Assembly (NCBI RefSeq): GCF_018691265.1
Contig: NW_024881313.1
Location: 14,811,518 to 14,875,517, forward strand
Source of the DNA: Tyto alba
Taxonomy: Eukaryota; Chordata; Aves; Strigiformes; Tytonidae
Direction: 5' to 3'
DNA: 64,000 nucleotides
The translations under genes were made by a program, and so were the position numbers. Position 1 is the first letter of the stretch; each line of letters opens with the position of its first letter. Of the stretch, positions 1 through 13,800 are shown piece by piece. The notes below the pieces were generated by a model. It ran no database searches. It saw only the letters and a list, made by a program, of their open reading frames with translations, and was not told where the DNA came from.

Positions 1-1299
1 ATTTTCCCAGGGATGCTTTAACACCTGAAAATGGTAGATCACTGCAGGATTAATGTTTTTTCCCCTTACTGTATCAGTAGTAATGTTATTCTGATTTTGC
101 TTCAAGAAACAACATTTAGGGAATCCTGGGACTCTTGTTTTAAATGAAGGAGTAGAGTTTCCAGTCTTGAAACCCCTATGGGGGTTTTATGCAATCTTTC
201 CTATACTAGTTCCCATTAAAGACAATGAAAGAGATACCATGTACATCACCCTGGCAGAATACTACTGACTCGCATCAGCTCAACCATGCTAAAGACTTTG
301 CTCAATACTTACAACAGGAGCTACCATCTTAATAATGAATTAATCTAAAACGAATACAGTCATAATGAAGTATGGACAGAAATAAAACATCTAGCTGATT
401 TGCAACTGAACCACATATGACAAAATAAAAGCAGCTACTGTAGTGTCAACAAATATGTAAATGAATGTGAAAGCAAAACTGCTAACCTAACATTGTAAAA
501 CTTGTATTAGAGGTTTGTATTTCTTCGTAATTTCTGTGCTAAACTTGCTAGACCCATTTAGACAGTTTGTGCCATGACAAGAAAAAAGTACTTTCTAATT
601 GCAACAAAAAGTGAGAAAAAATTAATATGGACTTCTTCTTCTGTTTTGTCTAAGTGTAAAGATCCCTCTTGGCACAGCAAAGGGAGAGCAGTCTGAGGTG
701 CTATGCTGCGGTGTCAGGCTGACCACAAGCTCCTCTGTGATCATTTGAACATCTGGAATGAAAAGAAGAGCCTGCATAGTCTCATATCCTCTTCTTAAGG
801 AACAATAGCAAGTTTGCACATAAGAATTAACATTCAAAGTCCGGAAGTAAAAGCAGTCAAGGTATTTTAAATGGATAAATCACATCACAATCAAATCCAA
901 GACAATAGCCACTTACGACTTCCAGAATAATTAGAGCAATGAGCAACAAAAATAAGGGCATTGCTTTTACTTTATAAAACATGTACATAAAACGACAGCA
1001 AAACTACTGAAAATTTCCCATATGCAATACTAGTCCTTTCATGTAGGAGGAAGCCTGTCCTTAAAACTTGCTGAGGGAGCACAGTGCTCTCAATCCTGGT
1101 CAGGGAGGCTGTGGAAGGAGAAGGGCTGTGGGCCACAAGAGGCAGAAAAACTACTATGAAAGATAATTTGGGAAGACTGAGATAGACAAAACACCTGAAA
1201 AGTCCATTTTCTCCTCCAATATGAATTCAATACAGATTCTGTTCCAAGTCAATGGGAGACCTCCCAGTAATGGCAAGGTTGCTTAATTTCTGCTTTTCA
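1..1299. other. Intronic sequence at the window edge
   Basis: AT-rich sequence with no recognised gene. It is presumably still inside the large PPP1R9A intron, since no later neurabin exon was found. Confidence 0.45.
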
Positions 1300-3773
1300 T
1301 TTTTAAGCTGTTTATTCTGGTCAGGGTTGTCAAGGGTAACAAAAAAAGCTTCTATATGTATGGCGGTGATAAAAGGGAGACTAGGGAAAATGTGGGCTCT
1401 CTCCAGAAGGAAACGAGAGATTTAGTTACTCAGAATATGGAGAAGGCTGGGGTACCCAATGACTTTTTTGCCTCAGTTTTCACTGGCAAGTGCTCCAGCC
1501 ACACCGTGCAAGTCACAGAAGGCAAAGGCGGGGACTGGGAGAATGAAGAACCACCCACTGTAGGAGAACATCAGGTTCAAGACTGTCTAAGAAACCTGAA
1601 GGTGCACAAGTGGGACCTGAAGGTGCACATGGGACCTGATGAGATGCATCTGTGAGTCCTGAGGGAACCGGCAGATGAAGTGGCTAAACCACTATCCATC
1701 ATATTTGAGAAGTCGTGGCAGTCTAGTCAAGTTCCCACTGAATGGAAAAGGGGAAACATAACCTCCATCTTTGAAAAGGGAAAGAAGGAAGATCCAGGGA
1801 ACTACACTCCTGTCTGTCTCACCTCTGTGCCCAGCAAGACTATGGAGTGAATCCTCCTGGAAACTACTCTAGGGCATATGAAAATAAGAAGGTGATTGGT
1901 GACAGCCAACATGGCTTCACTAAGTGTCATGGTTTTAACCCAGCCAGCAGCCAAACACCACACAGTCTCGCAGTCTGCTCAATGGATGGGAGAGAGAATC
2001 GGAGGGGTAAAGGTAAGGAGATGTGTAGGTTGTGATAAAAACAGTTTAATAATGGAAATAAAATAGGACAAGAACAACAACAACAATAATAATAATAATA
2101 GAAAATACAAATGGGTAATGTACAATGTGATTGCTCACCACATGCTGGCTGATACCCTGCCTGTTACCAGCTAATGATCACAGAGAAGCCAAAATCCCAA
2201 AACTGCAATCCCTGAAGTGAGAGAGCACCCTCATTTCCTGCCCGGCCCTCTTCTAAATACTGAGCATGATGTTATATGATATGGAATATTTCATTGGCCA
2301 GTTTGGGTCCATTGCTTTGGCTGTGCTCCCTCCCAGCTTCTTGTAACACCTGTGCACAGGCAGGACATAGGAAGTTGGAAAGTCCTTGATTTCTTAGCAA
2401 CAACTGAAAACATCAGTGCATTATCAACATTCTTCTCATACCAAATGCCACACCAAACCCAAAACACAGAACTGTTCTAGCTACTAAGAAGAAAAATTAA
2501 TTTTATCCCAGCCAAAACCAGGACACTAAAGGCAAATTGTGTCTGACAAATTAGTGGCCTTCTACAACAGGATTACAGAATTTGGATAAGGACAGAGCAA
2601 CTAAAGAAATCTACCTGGACTTGTGAAAAACTTTTGGCACTGTCTCACATGACATTCTTTTCTCTAAACTGGAGAGACATAGATGTGACGGATAGAGCAC
2701 TCGGTGGCTAAGGAATCTACTCAGTGGTCGCATTCAGAGAGTTGCGGTCAATGGCTCAATGTCCAAGTGGAGAGCGGTGATGAGTGGACTTCCCCAGGGG
2801 TCAGTGTTGGGACCAGCGCTGTTTAACATCTTTGTTGGTGACATGGACAGTGGGACTGAGCACACCCTCAGCAAGTCTGATGATGACACCGAGCTGTGTG
2901 GTGCTGTCGACACGCTGGAGGGCAGGGATGCCATCCAGAGGGACCTGGACAGGCTGGGAGGTGGGCCCGTGTGAACCTCATGGAGTTCAACAAGGCCAAG
3001 TGCAAGGTCCTGCACATGGGTCAGGGCAATCCCAAGCACAAATACCGGCTGGGCGGAGAATGGATTGACAGCAGCCCCAAGGAGAAGGACTTGGGGGTAT
3101 TAGTGGATGGAAAACTGACTGTGAGCCAGCAATGTGTTCTTGCAGACCAGAAAACCAACCATACCCTGAGCTGCATCAAGAGAAGTGTGGCCAGCAGGTC
3201 AAGGGAAGGGATTCTCCCCCTCTACTCTGCTCTCACGAGACCCCACCTGCAGTGCTGTGTCCAGCTCTAGGGCCCCCAAAATGACAAGGACATGGACCTG
3301 CTCAACCTTAAGGTCCAGAGGAGGGCCACAGAGATGATCACGGGGCTGGAGCACCTCCCTTATGAGGACAGGCTGAGAGAGTTGGGGTTGTTCAGCCTGG
3401 AGAAGAAAAGGCTTCAGGGAGAATTTACAGCGGCCTTCCAGTACTTAAAGGGGGGCTACAGGAAAAATGGGGAGGGACACTTACCAGGTAGCTTTGTGAC
3501 AGGATGAAGGGTAATGGTTTTAAACTGAAAGAAGGTTGGTTTAGATTAGATGTAAGGAAGAAATTCTTCATGGTGAGGGTGGTGAGACACTGGCACAGGT
3601 TCCCCAGAGAAGCTGTGGCTGCCCCCTCCCTGGAAGGGTTCAAGGCCAGGTTGGACGGGGCTTTGAGCAACCTGGGCTGGTGGAAGGTGTCCCTGCCCAT
3701 GGCAGGGGGGTTGGAACTAAATGAACTACAAGGCCCCTTCCAACCCAAACCAGTCTATGACTCTGTGATTCTA
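1300..3773 (+). mobile_element. CR1 LINE, 5'-truncated, interrupted by a solo LTR
   Basis: Plus-strand frames give CR1 ORF2 in order: [20 protein letters not shown] around 1327-1385, [10 protein letters not shown] near 1460, the RT region [20 protein letters not shown] near 2785-2850, and the C-terminal part through 3500. The 3' end is TCTATGACTCTGTGATTCTA at about 3773. Frames contain stops and shifts. The catalytic FADD box reads SDDD instead, so the copy is dead. The element is split at 1924/2526 by an LTR. The 5' boundary near 1300 is set by where similarity fades. Confidence 0.92.
1925..2525 (-). mobile_element. Solo LTR of an endogenous retrovirus, nested in CR1
   Basis: A 601-bp block with TGTC...GACA ends interrupts CR1 ORF2. 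The flanking CR1 sequence is CTTCACTAAG | GGCAAATT, and CTAAG (1920-1924) is matched by CTAAA (2526-2530), a 5-bp duplication with one change. The sense strand is minus: ATTAAA at 2050-2045 is a polyadenylation-type hexamer, with a degenerate TATA-like TATTTA near 2253. A (CAA/TAA)n run lies at about 2075-2100. It belongs to a widespread avian LTR type. No internal region is present. Confidence 0.9.
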
Positions 3774-6700
3774 AATGAAATCCTGACTTTAGAATGGCTT
3801 TCTCCCTTTAGCATGGAGAAGCAATGAAAGTCCACCACTTCCTCTTCAAGTCTAGTAATAGTACTGCATCTCAAAGACGTAATGAGAAATAGTTTGCTAT
3901 TTAAAAAAAAAAATTACACAGTTAAAAGGAATCCTCTCTCATGTACTGAACCACTAAACCTTGTAAATAGTATTTTCTTGCCATATACATTAGCTGTGGT
4001 TCGCTGAGAATTTCATTTAATATCAGAACAACATAGAGTGGTATCCAACAAACTAGAAATCACAACATGGGCTGGGAGGATCCTGCCAAGCTCTCAGTAC
4101 AGTGTAAGAAGGACCACAATTATACAGAATAACAACAATTTCAGTAAGACAACAGCAGTCTTCTAATTTTTTTGCTTTATGCTCCTTCCTCTCTTCACCC
4201 CTTTCTCACAGTCCAGTTTCTCACTGCCTTTTCTCTTCCAATGCTTTTCTCCACCATGAAGCAACAGGCCAAACACTGTTTTAACAAACTTCTAGTGGTG
4301 ACATTTGGTGCAATAGAAGATAACCAGGGAGAGTGTCTTCCCCACAGGGTTGCTGCTGAGGAACGTGCCTGGATGTCACACTGCCAGCTACCACCCTGGG
4401 ATGGACCTGAGCTACTGTTCCTCTAATGCTGACCAGACTTACCCATGTTCCAAAGAAAAACAACTGGCTTTAAGTCAAACGTCTGCATAAATGTATCATT
4501 CAATCTTAGCAGCAGCAACAAACCATAAGGTTGAAAGAAAAATATTTTGCACGTGTCTGTCTTAGCAAAAGCCCATATCAAGGTGGTAATCCTGATCACC
4601 CTGTCCATGCCAGCAAAGCTAATGATACCATCATGAAGGGCTTTCCACAATCGTAATATCTTCACTCAGCAAAAAGGCTATTTTTATTCCATCAAAGTTG
4701 CATTACTGGCTCTAATTTTCCATCAGCAGTTCAGTATCTCAGCAGAGTTCTCCAGCGTATCAAAGTCTGATGATTCTCATGAACCTAATAAGCCTCAAGT
4801 AGACAAGAAATGCCCTAGCTCTAGTCACTGTTTCCCCTACCTACTGTTCTTCCAAAATCTTTGTTGTTTAAAGCCAGTATAGTCATGCAGTAAACTTCCC
4901 ACTAACCAGGCTGACAGACATGTTAAAATGTCTAGAGGCAGCCCACGTTTGTATTGCTGTAAATGTTGCAAAACTGCTGAAGGGTCAGCTGGCTGAGCCC
5001 ACACGCCCCACATTTTCTTTCCTTCTATTGTTAGCCATTAAAAAAATCACAAAACCAGAAATACATGCCAGAGAAGGAGAAGGGATATAACTGGTCTTTT
5101 AAGGTAGATAAAAAAAGCACAAGGAAGTATAACTCACAACAGAAGGAAACAAAGTAGCAAAGGCACCTCAAAATCTTTAACAATGAACTATACTTGTATT
5201 TAAGGAGATGATGAGACAACAAAGCTATCAGGTATAAACTTAGATGCAGAAAGTGAAAGACTGAGATATTATTGCCAAAACAAAATATGCCACTTAAGCC
5301 TTTGGCAGGAAGGCAAGTGGAATCTATAAACAGGAGTAATTATACTAACAAGCAACTTACACAGTGTAAATACTGAATAGACAAATAATAATTAATTCTT
5401 TGTGACAGCTGTCACTAGATTATAGCAATCACATTAACACTGTAGATACTCAGAAGCAAAACTACAGGAACAGTCACCAAAATGGCCTTATTTTTCAAAT
5501 GTTTTAATTGACATACCAGTTTTGGGTGCTGCTTAGGTCCATTCCTACATTACTTACAATTCTGAGCTGTGTGTACTTCAGTGCAGGCAAATCTCATACC
5601 TCTCACTATGTCAATGAAATAACAACAGCACACTTGAAAGCTAATTTAGAAAATCAATTTCCAGCACAAAATAGATTTAACCATTTTGGGGAGTTTACTT
5701 CCCATACAATGTACCCTCAAGATATTATATATCTGGCTTTGGCTATGCACAAGCTCTGTATTTTCCCAAGCAGATAGGTTTCTTGTTTCCTAATTTGAAA
5801 AGATTAAATTAATTCCACACATATTTGATTTTTCTTCCTTAACACACACAGAAAAAGAATATGCCATGACCTCTGCTGCTGTTCTTGAAAGGCATTTTTT
5901 TACAAGCTAATTGCCATAAGATGCACTGAAGCTTCATGTTCTGAAGTTTAAGTGTCTTACTGATTAGTCAAACTTCATTGCAAAAGCAACTGGGAAAACT
6001 TATTGTGACAATTTACTAAATGCAATCACATCTCTAGCAAAAAGAAACTAATTTCTTATGTTTCCTGTACATCCCATATTTGGCTTCTGCTCTGATGTTT
6101 TCGAAAAGCAGGCGTTATCGCAGAAAAGCAAAGCAAAACAGGACTCTCCAAGTAGAAAATAGATAAAAAGATATACTCAACATTCCTCTTCCCTAATAGT
6201 TCTGTTAAATCCACAGGTCTCATGGAAAGAAAAGAAAACATAATTGTTTAAGCCACATACATTTTCTGAAGCTGAAGGGACTTAGTTAGACAGAAGGAAA
6301 TTCTACAGAGGAATTATCGTAACATCTTCAGTTATACTAACGCCTCGCCTAATCTTTGGGGGACTGCATACAAAAATATAAAGCTGCAGAAGTATCTTAC
6401 TAGGAAGAAACCATCTACAGAAAGAAATCCACAAATACTTCTTCAGGGAATGCATTCTAGCACAGCTTTCAAAAATCACTGTTTTACTTTCATGGGAACA
6501 AACTTGAAATTTGCTAACTCTGCTTTTAACTCAGGGTATTTTCCTTCATTTCTACAGTATTTTGATTTTTTTCTTTCCTGTCTGATTGCGCTTTAAATAG
6601 CATTTAGTGGCCTGGAAAGATACCGAGTCAGATTTCCTGAAAAAGGACTGTGATTTTAATATCAGCAGCATCTGATCCTGTGTTTCCAGCAGACAGAGGA

Positions 6701-7548
6701 GAAACACCACCTGATTTCTGCAGTTGTAGCCTGGATGTTAGGAACTATCCAAAAGACTGAGAGATCAAGAATTTGCTTCTTCATGCCAGGTAAACCGATC
6801 TCTAAGCGTCTGTAATTACTAATTCCTTTTTTTGCCAGGTTTTTATCCAGATTAGTCCTGTGGCTCAGGTCCGTGCTGGCAGGTAACTGCATGCAGCTGA
6901 AGCCCACTAAAGGTGGTCTGAAATGACTGTCAGAGTGGAGAGAGAGAAAGGAGAAGCTCCTTCTTACCATGCCACCTCACAGGCATCTGCAAGAACAACC
7001 CAAGCCATGACTCCACAGCTCTGGGCTCCCACTGGGAAGACCTATCTTGATTAAAAGAACTGCTATTTCTGGAATACTTACAGAAGTCTTACACAACACT
7101 CTATCAGTTGTATTATCTGCTTCAGAGACGGTAGTGGTGTGGGCTACAGCATGCTTGGAGAGCCAGGGAAAATGCTTTTTATAGCACAAGCTAAACCTGA
7201 GAGGCCATGCTGCAGCAGGGACTACATTCACAAGTGGCGGATTTCTAAAAAAATAGTGACAATAGTAATGCCGATATGATAGTGGATTTATCCAAGCCCT
7301 TGTAGAAGCAGGATTTAGAGGAACAATGTTAAATTGATTATGTATTTCGATACAATCAACACCATCTAAAATGTAAAACAAGACAAAACACTGCAGCACT
7401 GTGTGAAATGACCGAGTTCACACATAGGTTATCCCCCTCACCTTTAGCCAAAATACCAATCCCTTTGGAAGGTATTAATTTCACTGGCTTTTTAACCATG
7501 ATGTTTAAACACAAACGAGTATTCAATTCAGCTAGTCTTTCAAGAATC

Positions 7549-7579
7549 CTGTAACACTGTTCAAGAACCAGTGTTACAG
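7549..7579. repeat. Inverted repeat, 11-bp perfect stem
   Basis: CTGTAACACTG (7549-7559) and its exact reverse complement CAGTGTTACAG (7569-7579) flank a 9-base loop that can add three more pairs (TTC/GAA). It is too short for a microRNA precursor by itself. Confidence 0.85.
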
Positions 7580-9945
7580 CTGACTTTTTGACAGTTAAAG
7601 TTGCCCCTAAGATCGTTGAGATGTTTTTGGATGGTAGTGTAGTAGGACCAGAGAAAGAGAGATTGTTGTGAAAACCGCTTTGCTTCCCTTCTGCTACTGT
7701 CTTCCCACACTTGCATTCACCTGCATGACTTGTATTGACTGCAATCCTCCACCAGTCATCCCCATTGAAGTCCTCATGCTTCTTCTCTTTTGCCCTACAT
7801 TTTCCTGTTCTCCTTATATGACCTTACAGGGGAAGAGTGTTCACACCACAGAATTACAGGTTAGGAAGCAAGCTTTCCTATTTAAACAATAGCAGTAGCA
7901 TCTGCACCCCACAGCTGAAAAACCTCTTTAGGAGCAGAAATGGAAGCCCACGCCCCAGAGGAGGCTGTCACACAGCCCTAGCCCAGCAGGCAGACGAGCC
8001 CGCTCTCTGATACCTGAAGGCACGCAGGCAGGCAACGTCCCACGCTTCAAGCCTACTCTTTGAGCAGTACTTAAATCTTCTTGAACAAATAAAACCTAAA
8101 ACCAGGAAATACTGTCGAAGCATAAATTTTATTAACTACTATGTAACCCTTCAAACGAAAAACTTACTCAACAGACTCACCACCTCTTCTCCTGCCCAGA
8201 AGCAGGACTTGGCTGAACAAGAGCTTGTTTTCCATGCAGCGTGGGAACCATACACGTAAGGACAGGGAGGATATTATGCCAGTTCTCCACCAGGTACACT
8301 AAAACCTACAGGTGAAAGTCAGCCTGATCCCACACCAAGGGAGAGCTATGGGACTAGCAGGGGAAAGGGCTGTATGGGACCGCAGGTGGCTCTACTGGAG
8401 GCAGGAGTTGCAACCAAGGTGAGGGATTTCTAGGTAGACACAGACACTGTGTGTTGAACATGCTCCTATTTCTTCCACGGGGCAAGAGGAGGAAATCGAA
8501 CTATTCAGTCAATAATTCAAGGCAGGATAAGGGTGTACATCACTGCTTACAACCACAGTTGAAGAAAGTAGAAATTTTCTGCTCAGAATGAAAGGCACAG
8601 ACATAGGAGTCCAAACAAAGAATTATTTTTTCTAGGAGCTAAAAATTAATGTTTTGATCAACACTTACGCTCCTCCAAGGCTCACTGGTCTGTATAAGTG
8701 ATCTGTCAGAAATTTATTCAGAACAAGTTGAAAGACTGCTTCAAAGTCTTAATTATAAAGCAATCACAAGAAAGAACAGATCATATTCAGCTGAGTCCGT
8801 AACAAGCCACAAAGACTGTTCCAAACCATTGCCAAAGCACATTGGAAGAGTTTACTCGGATTCTTCGACTACTAATTTAAAGATAGTTACTCTTTCCTAC
8901 TTGTATCCCTCTCAGAACATGCTGAGCAAGCAGTGGAGCACCTCACTGACCTCAGAATAGATTTTGTGTAATGTGTTGTTTGCTCCAGAGATTTAGCTGA
9001 AATCTTAAGAAATACATTACCTGAATTTTAGTTAAAAATATTTTTCATCTGTTCATTTGTAACAGGTCTGAACTGAAATTCATTTATTGTCTGATTCTAC
9101 TGAGTTTCAACCAGGCTTTTATATATCTCCCAATCTCAGCAGCTTTTTTAAGATTCCTGGAACTCAAAACCTGATGAACCAATTTCTGTTGGTTTTCCAC
9201 TCCGACATACTGTATTAAAAATTGCAGCTTGAAGCAAGTTCTCACAGCTGAATTAATAGCTCCTGAACAGAGCTTAAAATGGAAAAATCTGACAGCATAA
9301 ATATCAAGGTTGAGTTCTAACAGCACCTGAGCCTTTCAGCAAGGTTTTTGCTCACGAGTAGTTTGACCGTATTCTTAATGTCCAGTGATTTCCAAACCCT
9401 GCTTGACTTGCATGTGCTAGCTTTAGACAGTCAGCATCACATGAAAGCGGTTCTTAAAGGAACATCACCACTCCTCTTACCACCAGTAATACACTCCTGA
9501 TACTTTTAAAAGGCAAATTTGCTTGGAATTAAATATAAGAGAGAAAAAGCACATTGCTCCATCTAGCTATTTGTGTCTTCACTGACAATGAGGACAAGTT
9601 TTTCGCAACACAAAACACGAGACATTTCAAAACACAAATATCTTAAATAAAAATGTAACATATTTTCCTCCATATGACTAGCTTTTCTCCTGTACTAAAC
9701 AACATGAAATTAACAGAAATAGAGGGAAAAGGAACATCCTTCTCTGTTCACTCTCCCCCCAAAAAAGTGACTAAAAAATTATTTTGTGGTAAATATAATT
9801 ATTTGTGTGGAGTATACAGGACACATTCAATTTAAGCAAGATCATATTATTTAAGTATTAATAGATAGTGGGCTTGCCCAAAGACATTTTCTTTCCATGC
9901 ACTCCCATGCAAAGTCATTAAGTATGTCATGGTCAGGAGCTTTTA

Positions 9946-9974
9946 TATGGTATTCATCATGGTTGAATACCATA
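9946..9974. repeat. Inverted repeat, 11-bp perfect stem, extendable
   Basis: TATGGTATTCA (9946-9956) pairs exactly with TGAATACCATA (9964-9974) across a 7-base loop. The flanks CTTTT and AAAAG pair as well after a small bulge, giving about 16 pairs. Confidence 0.85.
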
Positions 9975-10386
9975 AAAAGCAGTAAATATTCAGGCTTGAG
10001 TTTAATGCAGAGAATTCTGCAAGAGCTATACAGAGGTTGTGAAAAGGTCCTGTTACCATCCTTTTCACCTGTTTTAAAGCATAATCTGCATATAGTTCTC
10101 TAATAGCAGACATATTTGCCCAAAGGATGCCATCACAAATTGTTCTCTTATTTAAATTTCATCTAATACTTCAATAAATTTATGTATATACACTTATTCT
10201 ACAGTGCCTTCCAGGTATTTATGTATAATATATAACTACATGCATGCATGAGCATGTACATACTTCCCATGACTAATTTCCCAATGCAACTCTCAGCATC
10301 CCAGTTAAGATTTCCCAACATTAAAAAGGAAAACTTCTATTGTCTCATGCAATACTCTTTCAACTAACCTTAAAGAGTTATTTAGG

Positions 10387-10402
10387 TTTTTTTTTTTTTT
10401 TT
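10387..10402. repeat. 16-base poly-T run
   Basis: Uninterrupted T run in AT-rich intron. I see no element attached to it, so it is probably a simple homopolymer. Confidence 0.8.
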
Positions 10403-10599
10403 CCCTAAACACCTAATAATTATTTATCGAAATTTACTATTCTCCAAAATTCCTGGGAGTTTCCCAGCAACAAACTCCTCTTAGCTCTATTTCAGGGACT
10501 GTATTATTACTTTCCTTTGTTTCTCTAATACAGGCTTGTTGTGTTCATTTCTCCATCTTTGGATTAAAAAATATCAGGGAACAGAACAAATCTAAAACC

Positions 10600-10815
10600 T
10601 CATCGGGGAGAACATTTCATACACGCTCGACCCCAGCACCGCAGCCAGGCGGGTCCCTGGATGGCACTGCCAGGGCTCTCGGGCACTGGCCGACCCAGGC
10701 ACCGCTGGCCAGGAGCGCCCCGCTGCCAACCGCCCTTCAGCCCTCGGCACACCCATGGGTGCTGAGGGGGCCCAACGCCGCCTCACCTTCAGAATCTCCC
10801 TGAAGGTTGAGAAGA
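10600..10815. other. GC-rich block in the intron, with a donor-like site on the minus strand
   Basis: About 200 bases with several CpGs in an AT-rich surround. On the minus strand ATTCTGAAG|GTGAGG (last exonic base 10787) is a good donor consensus, preceded by a short open frame (SLEKYLVLFSTFREILK). No neurabin domain or other family is recognised, and no clear acceptor is seen. It may be a small regulatory island, an optional exon or an unrecognised insertion. Confidence 0.3.
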
Positions 10816-13800
10816 GCACTAGGTACTTTTCAAGGGAGCATGTGGAAAAACTGGTACCGTTAGTCCTTATTTGGAAAAATGCCAGGGAAGGAGTTTCTTC
10901 TGCATCCCGCTATGCCATCCACAGCATTAAAGTATTTCTCCTTCTAGGACAATTAAGACACCAAGATCAAGATAACAGTACATCATTACAGTCTCCACCA
11001 AAAGCTATTAAGAACCAGTCAAATAGCAAAACCCTGAGAAATACATCCGATTCATACCAAGAGTCACTCAAGTATTCTAGAACAGGCTGGGTATACTTCT
11101 AAAGAAATTCAAAAGTTCAGAATTTTTCCTTCTTTTGATACACACTTTGAAGAGCTCATCCAAAATTTTCCCAGAGAAAGAGCAGATAATGTCAACCTTT
11201 CATTCTGAAATAAAAGAGAAACTTTGGACAAAAATAGGTAACCAGATCTATTTTTACTTTTTCAATTATTGTAAGAAGAAATATTCTAAAAGCAAAGGAT
11301 ATGTTTCCTGAATGGTTAAAGAACACTGCAGACCTCATTTAATTTATCTGAATTATCACTTATAAAACCAGCTGTAAAACCTTAAAAATGAAGAATAGCT
11401 GCATTCTACTCTTTGAAATTAGTTTTGCTTTCTACATAGCATTTGCCCTTTTTTTTTTTTTCATCTCCTGAAAGCCTTGGTGACACCAAGCTAACCAAAA
11501 TTTTCTGGTCATAGTTTGCAAATGCCTTTTTGTAATTGAAAGTATGATTTAGAGTTACCTGCTTGCTTTTAAAACAATACATAACAATACCTCTACAGAT
11601 AGTAGAAGGCTGTTTTAAAGAAAAAAAAAATGGAATAAAATGTTGTTGTGTTTTTGCGATTTTTTTAAAAAAACTCAATGAGGAACTTGTGATAGCCCAT
11701 TCTTCACTTCTCCAGAAGTATCTTCCCTGTTAAAGCAATAATCTTTCTTCTGAACTTAAGACACATTCAACAAGCAAACAAAACGCAACAACCTCCTCAA
11801 ATTCCTTCTGCAGAAGAATGAAGCTGAAGCTTGGGTGATGCTTCCAGACAAGCTTGATGAAAATCTGCTGAAACTTGCAGGTTGTTGCCAAGAGGATGCC
11901 ATTCTCTTTTTCCCAGGGCTGTGATTTCTCACTGTCTCCCTTGCATTGAAACTGACATCCATGCAATTGTGTGATCAGTTATCAACAATTCAGAAAGAAG
12001 TATGATTTTACAAGAGGATAAATTGCAGTACTTGACAGCCCGTTCTCTTTGAAGGTCCTGATCTACTGCAGTTTATGAAGCTGAGCTGGTTTTAGCACCT
12101 TCAATTACCTCCTCCTGCTAAGCTGTAAGAGGTAAGAACTTTGGAGCTGGACATACTAAATATACTTCTTTTTTTCCTGGTTACTCTTGCCATGTTTTCT
12201 AGGAAGTTCTCTCTTGGAAGCCTGCTTGCTTTAACACCTCTAGGAGACAAAAGAGCAAGTGCAAGTAGCTTGTCTACTATCATTTCTGGCAAACGAGAGC
12301 TGCACTGTTAACATCAAGGGTTGTCACCAACCTGTTTTAAAACTTGTATTACATCTCAAGTCAAGGGGGGGTGCAAGACAGAAAACACAGCCACACAGCC
12401 CTTGCATGCAACTTTTATCGATATTCTGATAACAATGCAGTCCCAAAAGAATCAAAGAATTGAAAAAGCTGTTAGGTATATGTGGCAGTTCAATTATGAA
12501 GCAAAAAGCATTCAGTTGTCTAAGACAACATTTAAAATATTATTCCAAGGAATGAGCAAGATATCCAGAAAGAACAAAATACCCCCAATAAAACAGAAAC
12601 CTTACTGTCAAAAAAACTTCTTCTATTAGAATGGCACCTGAAGACATCCAGACAGGTATGTTAACAGGAGTCTTAACAAAACATTCTAAATTAAGTTCTC
12701 AAGACAAACTCAAGAATATTGTAAAAGTTTACTTCTATTCTGCTCTTTCTGGCAATATCAGGGAGTTGAATTTATGCAACTTGATCAGAACATGCTACTG
12801 GCAGTAGTGGAAGATGCACCCACTTTCTACTAACATCAATCTGCGGTATCTGTCCTGTGACTGGAAAAAATGCTGCTGTTACTGCACTTTGGAGCTATGA
12901 GAACAGACATTTCACATGGTATACGACAGTTACTAAATAATAATTATAGACACATACAACCTGAGGCTATATAGTTGCTTCTTACAGCATTTCCTACAGC
13001 GAGACATGAATTAAACTTCAGTTTTTTACAGCAATCATGAATTTAATGAACTTGTGCTCCATCTTACCCTTGAGACAAGGCTTAAACAGCAGCAAGCTGC
13101 AGTTACACACTCCACTCCTCAAAGTCTCTGTACCAGAGCAGTTGTTTTGAATTCCTTGGAAAAACCAAATCACGATACAACGTTTTAGAGCCATTATTTT
13201 ATTTACATATACTCCCAATTCAAGAACTGTTTATTATTCCATGGAGACAGTCTGTGGGCGCACCAGCCTAATGAGACAAAGGGGTACCATTAAGTTAGGT
13301 CTATAGAAACATGCAGGTTCAGTAACCATCATCACAGACTCCTCATCTGTAATACCTAATAAAATGTTTATAATGGCTACAGTAAATGTATTTATCTTGC
13401 ACAAGCTTAAGGGTATCTACATCTCCTTATCAATAGAATAGCCAGTCTGAAGCCTAATAAAACAACTACAGTTTTTGACATATACAGTGAAGAAGAGAGG
13501 ATCTGAGCTAAAACACATGCAAAACCAAACTAAAACCAGCTGAATGCTCCAAAATAGAGTCTTAATAATACACTTTCTAAAATAATGCCATTTGTTTTTT
13601 TAAAAAAAAGGCGCCCTCAAAAGTCTGTTCTATTTTATGACCCTACATTTAAGCACACATAGATTTTTCGAAATCATATTCTTCTGTTTTATATTTTTAA
13701 AATATCTTTAGCACTGTAGTCATTACAGTTAAAGGGAGGGGAGCAAAACACTTTTCTTTGTGCCAGTGGTATTACGCCAATTTTGTACTGCTGCCTATTT

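Larger units (their letters stand above)
3774..10599. other. Intronic sequence with two short palindromic hairpins
   Basis: About 6.8 kb of AT-rich intron. No gene or known repeat is recognised. Two inverted repeats with perfect 11-bp stems occur at 7549-7579 and 9946-9974. Confidence 0.5.

Noticed and set aside
2734..3827. Overlapping frames on both strands
   Set aside because: They are pieces and shadows of the dead CR1 ORF2.
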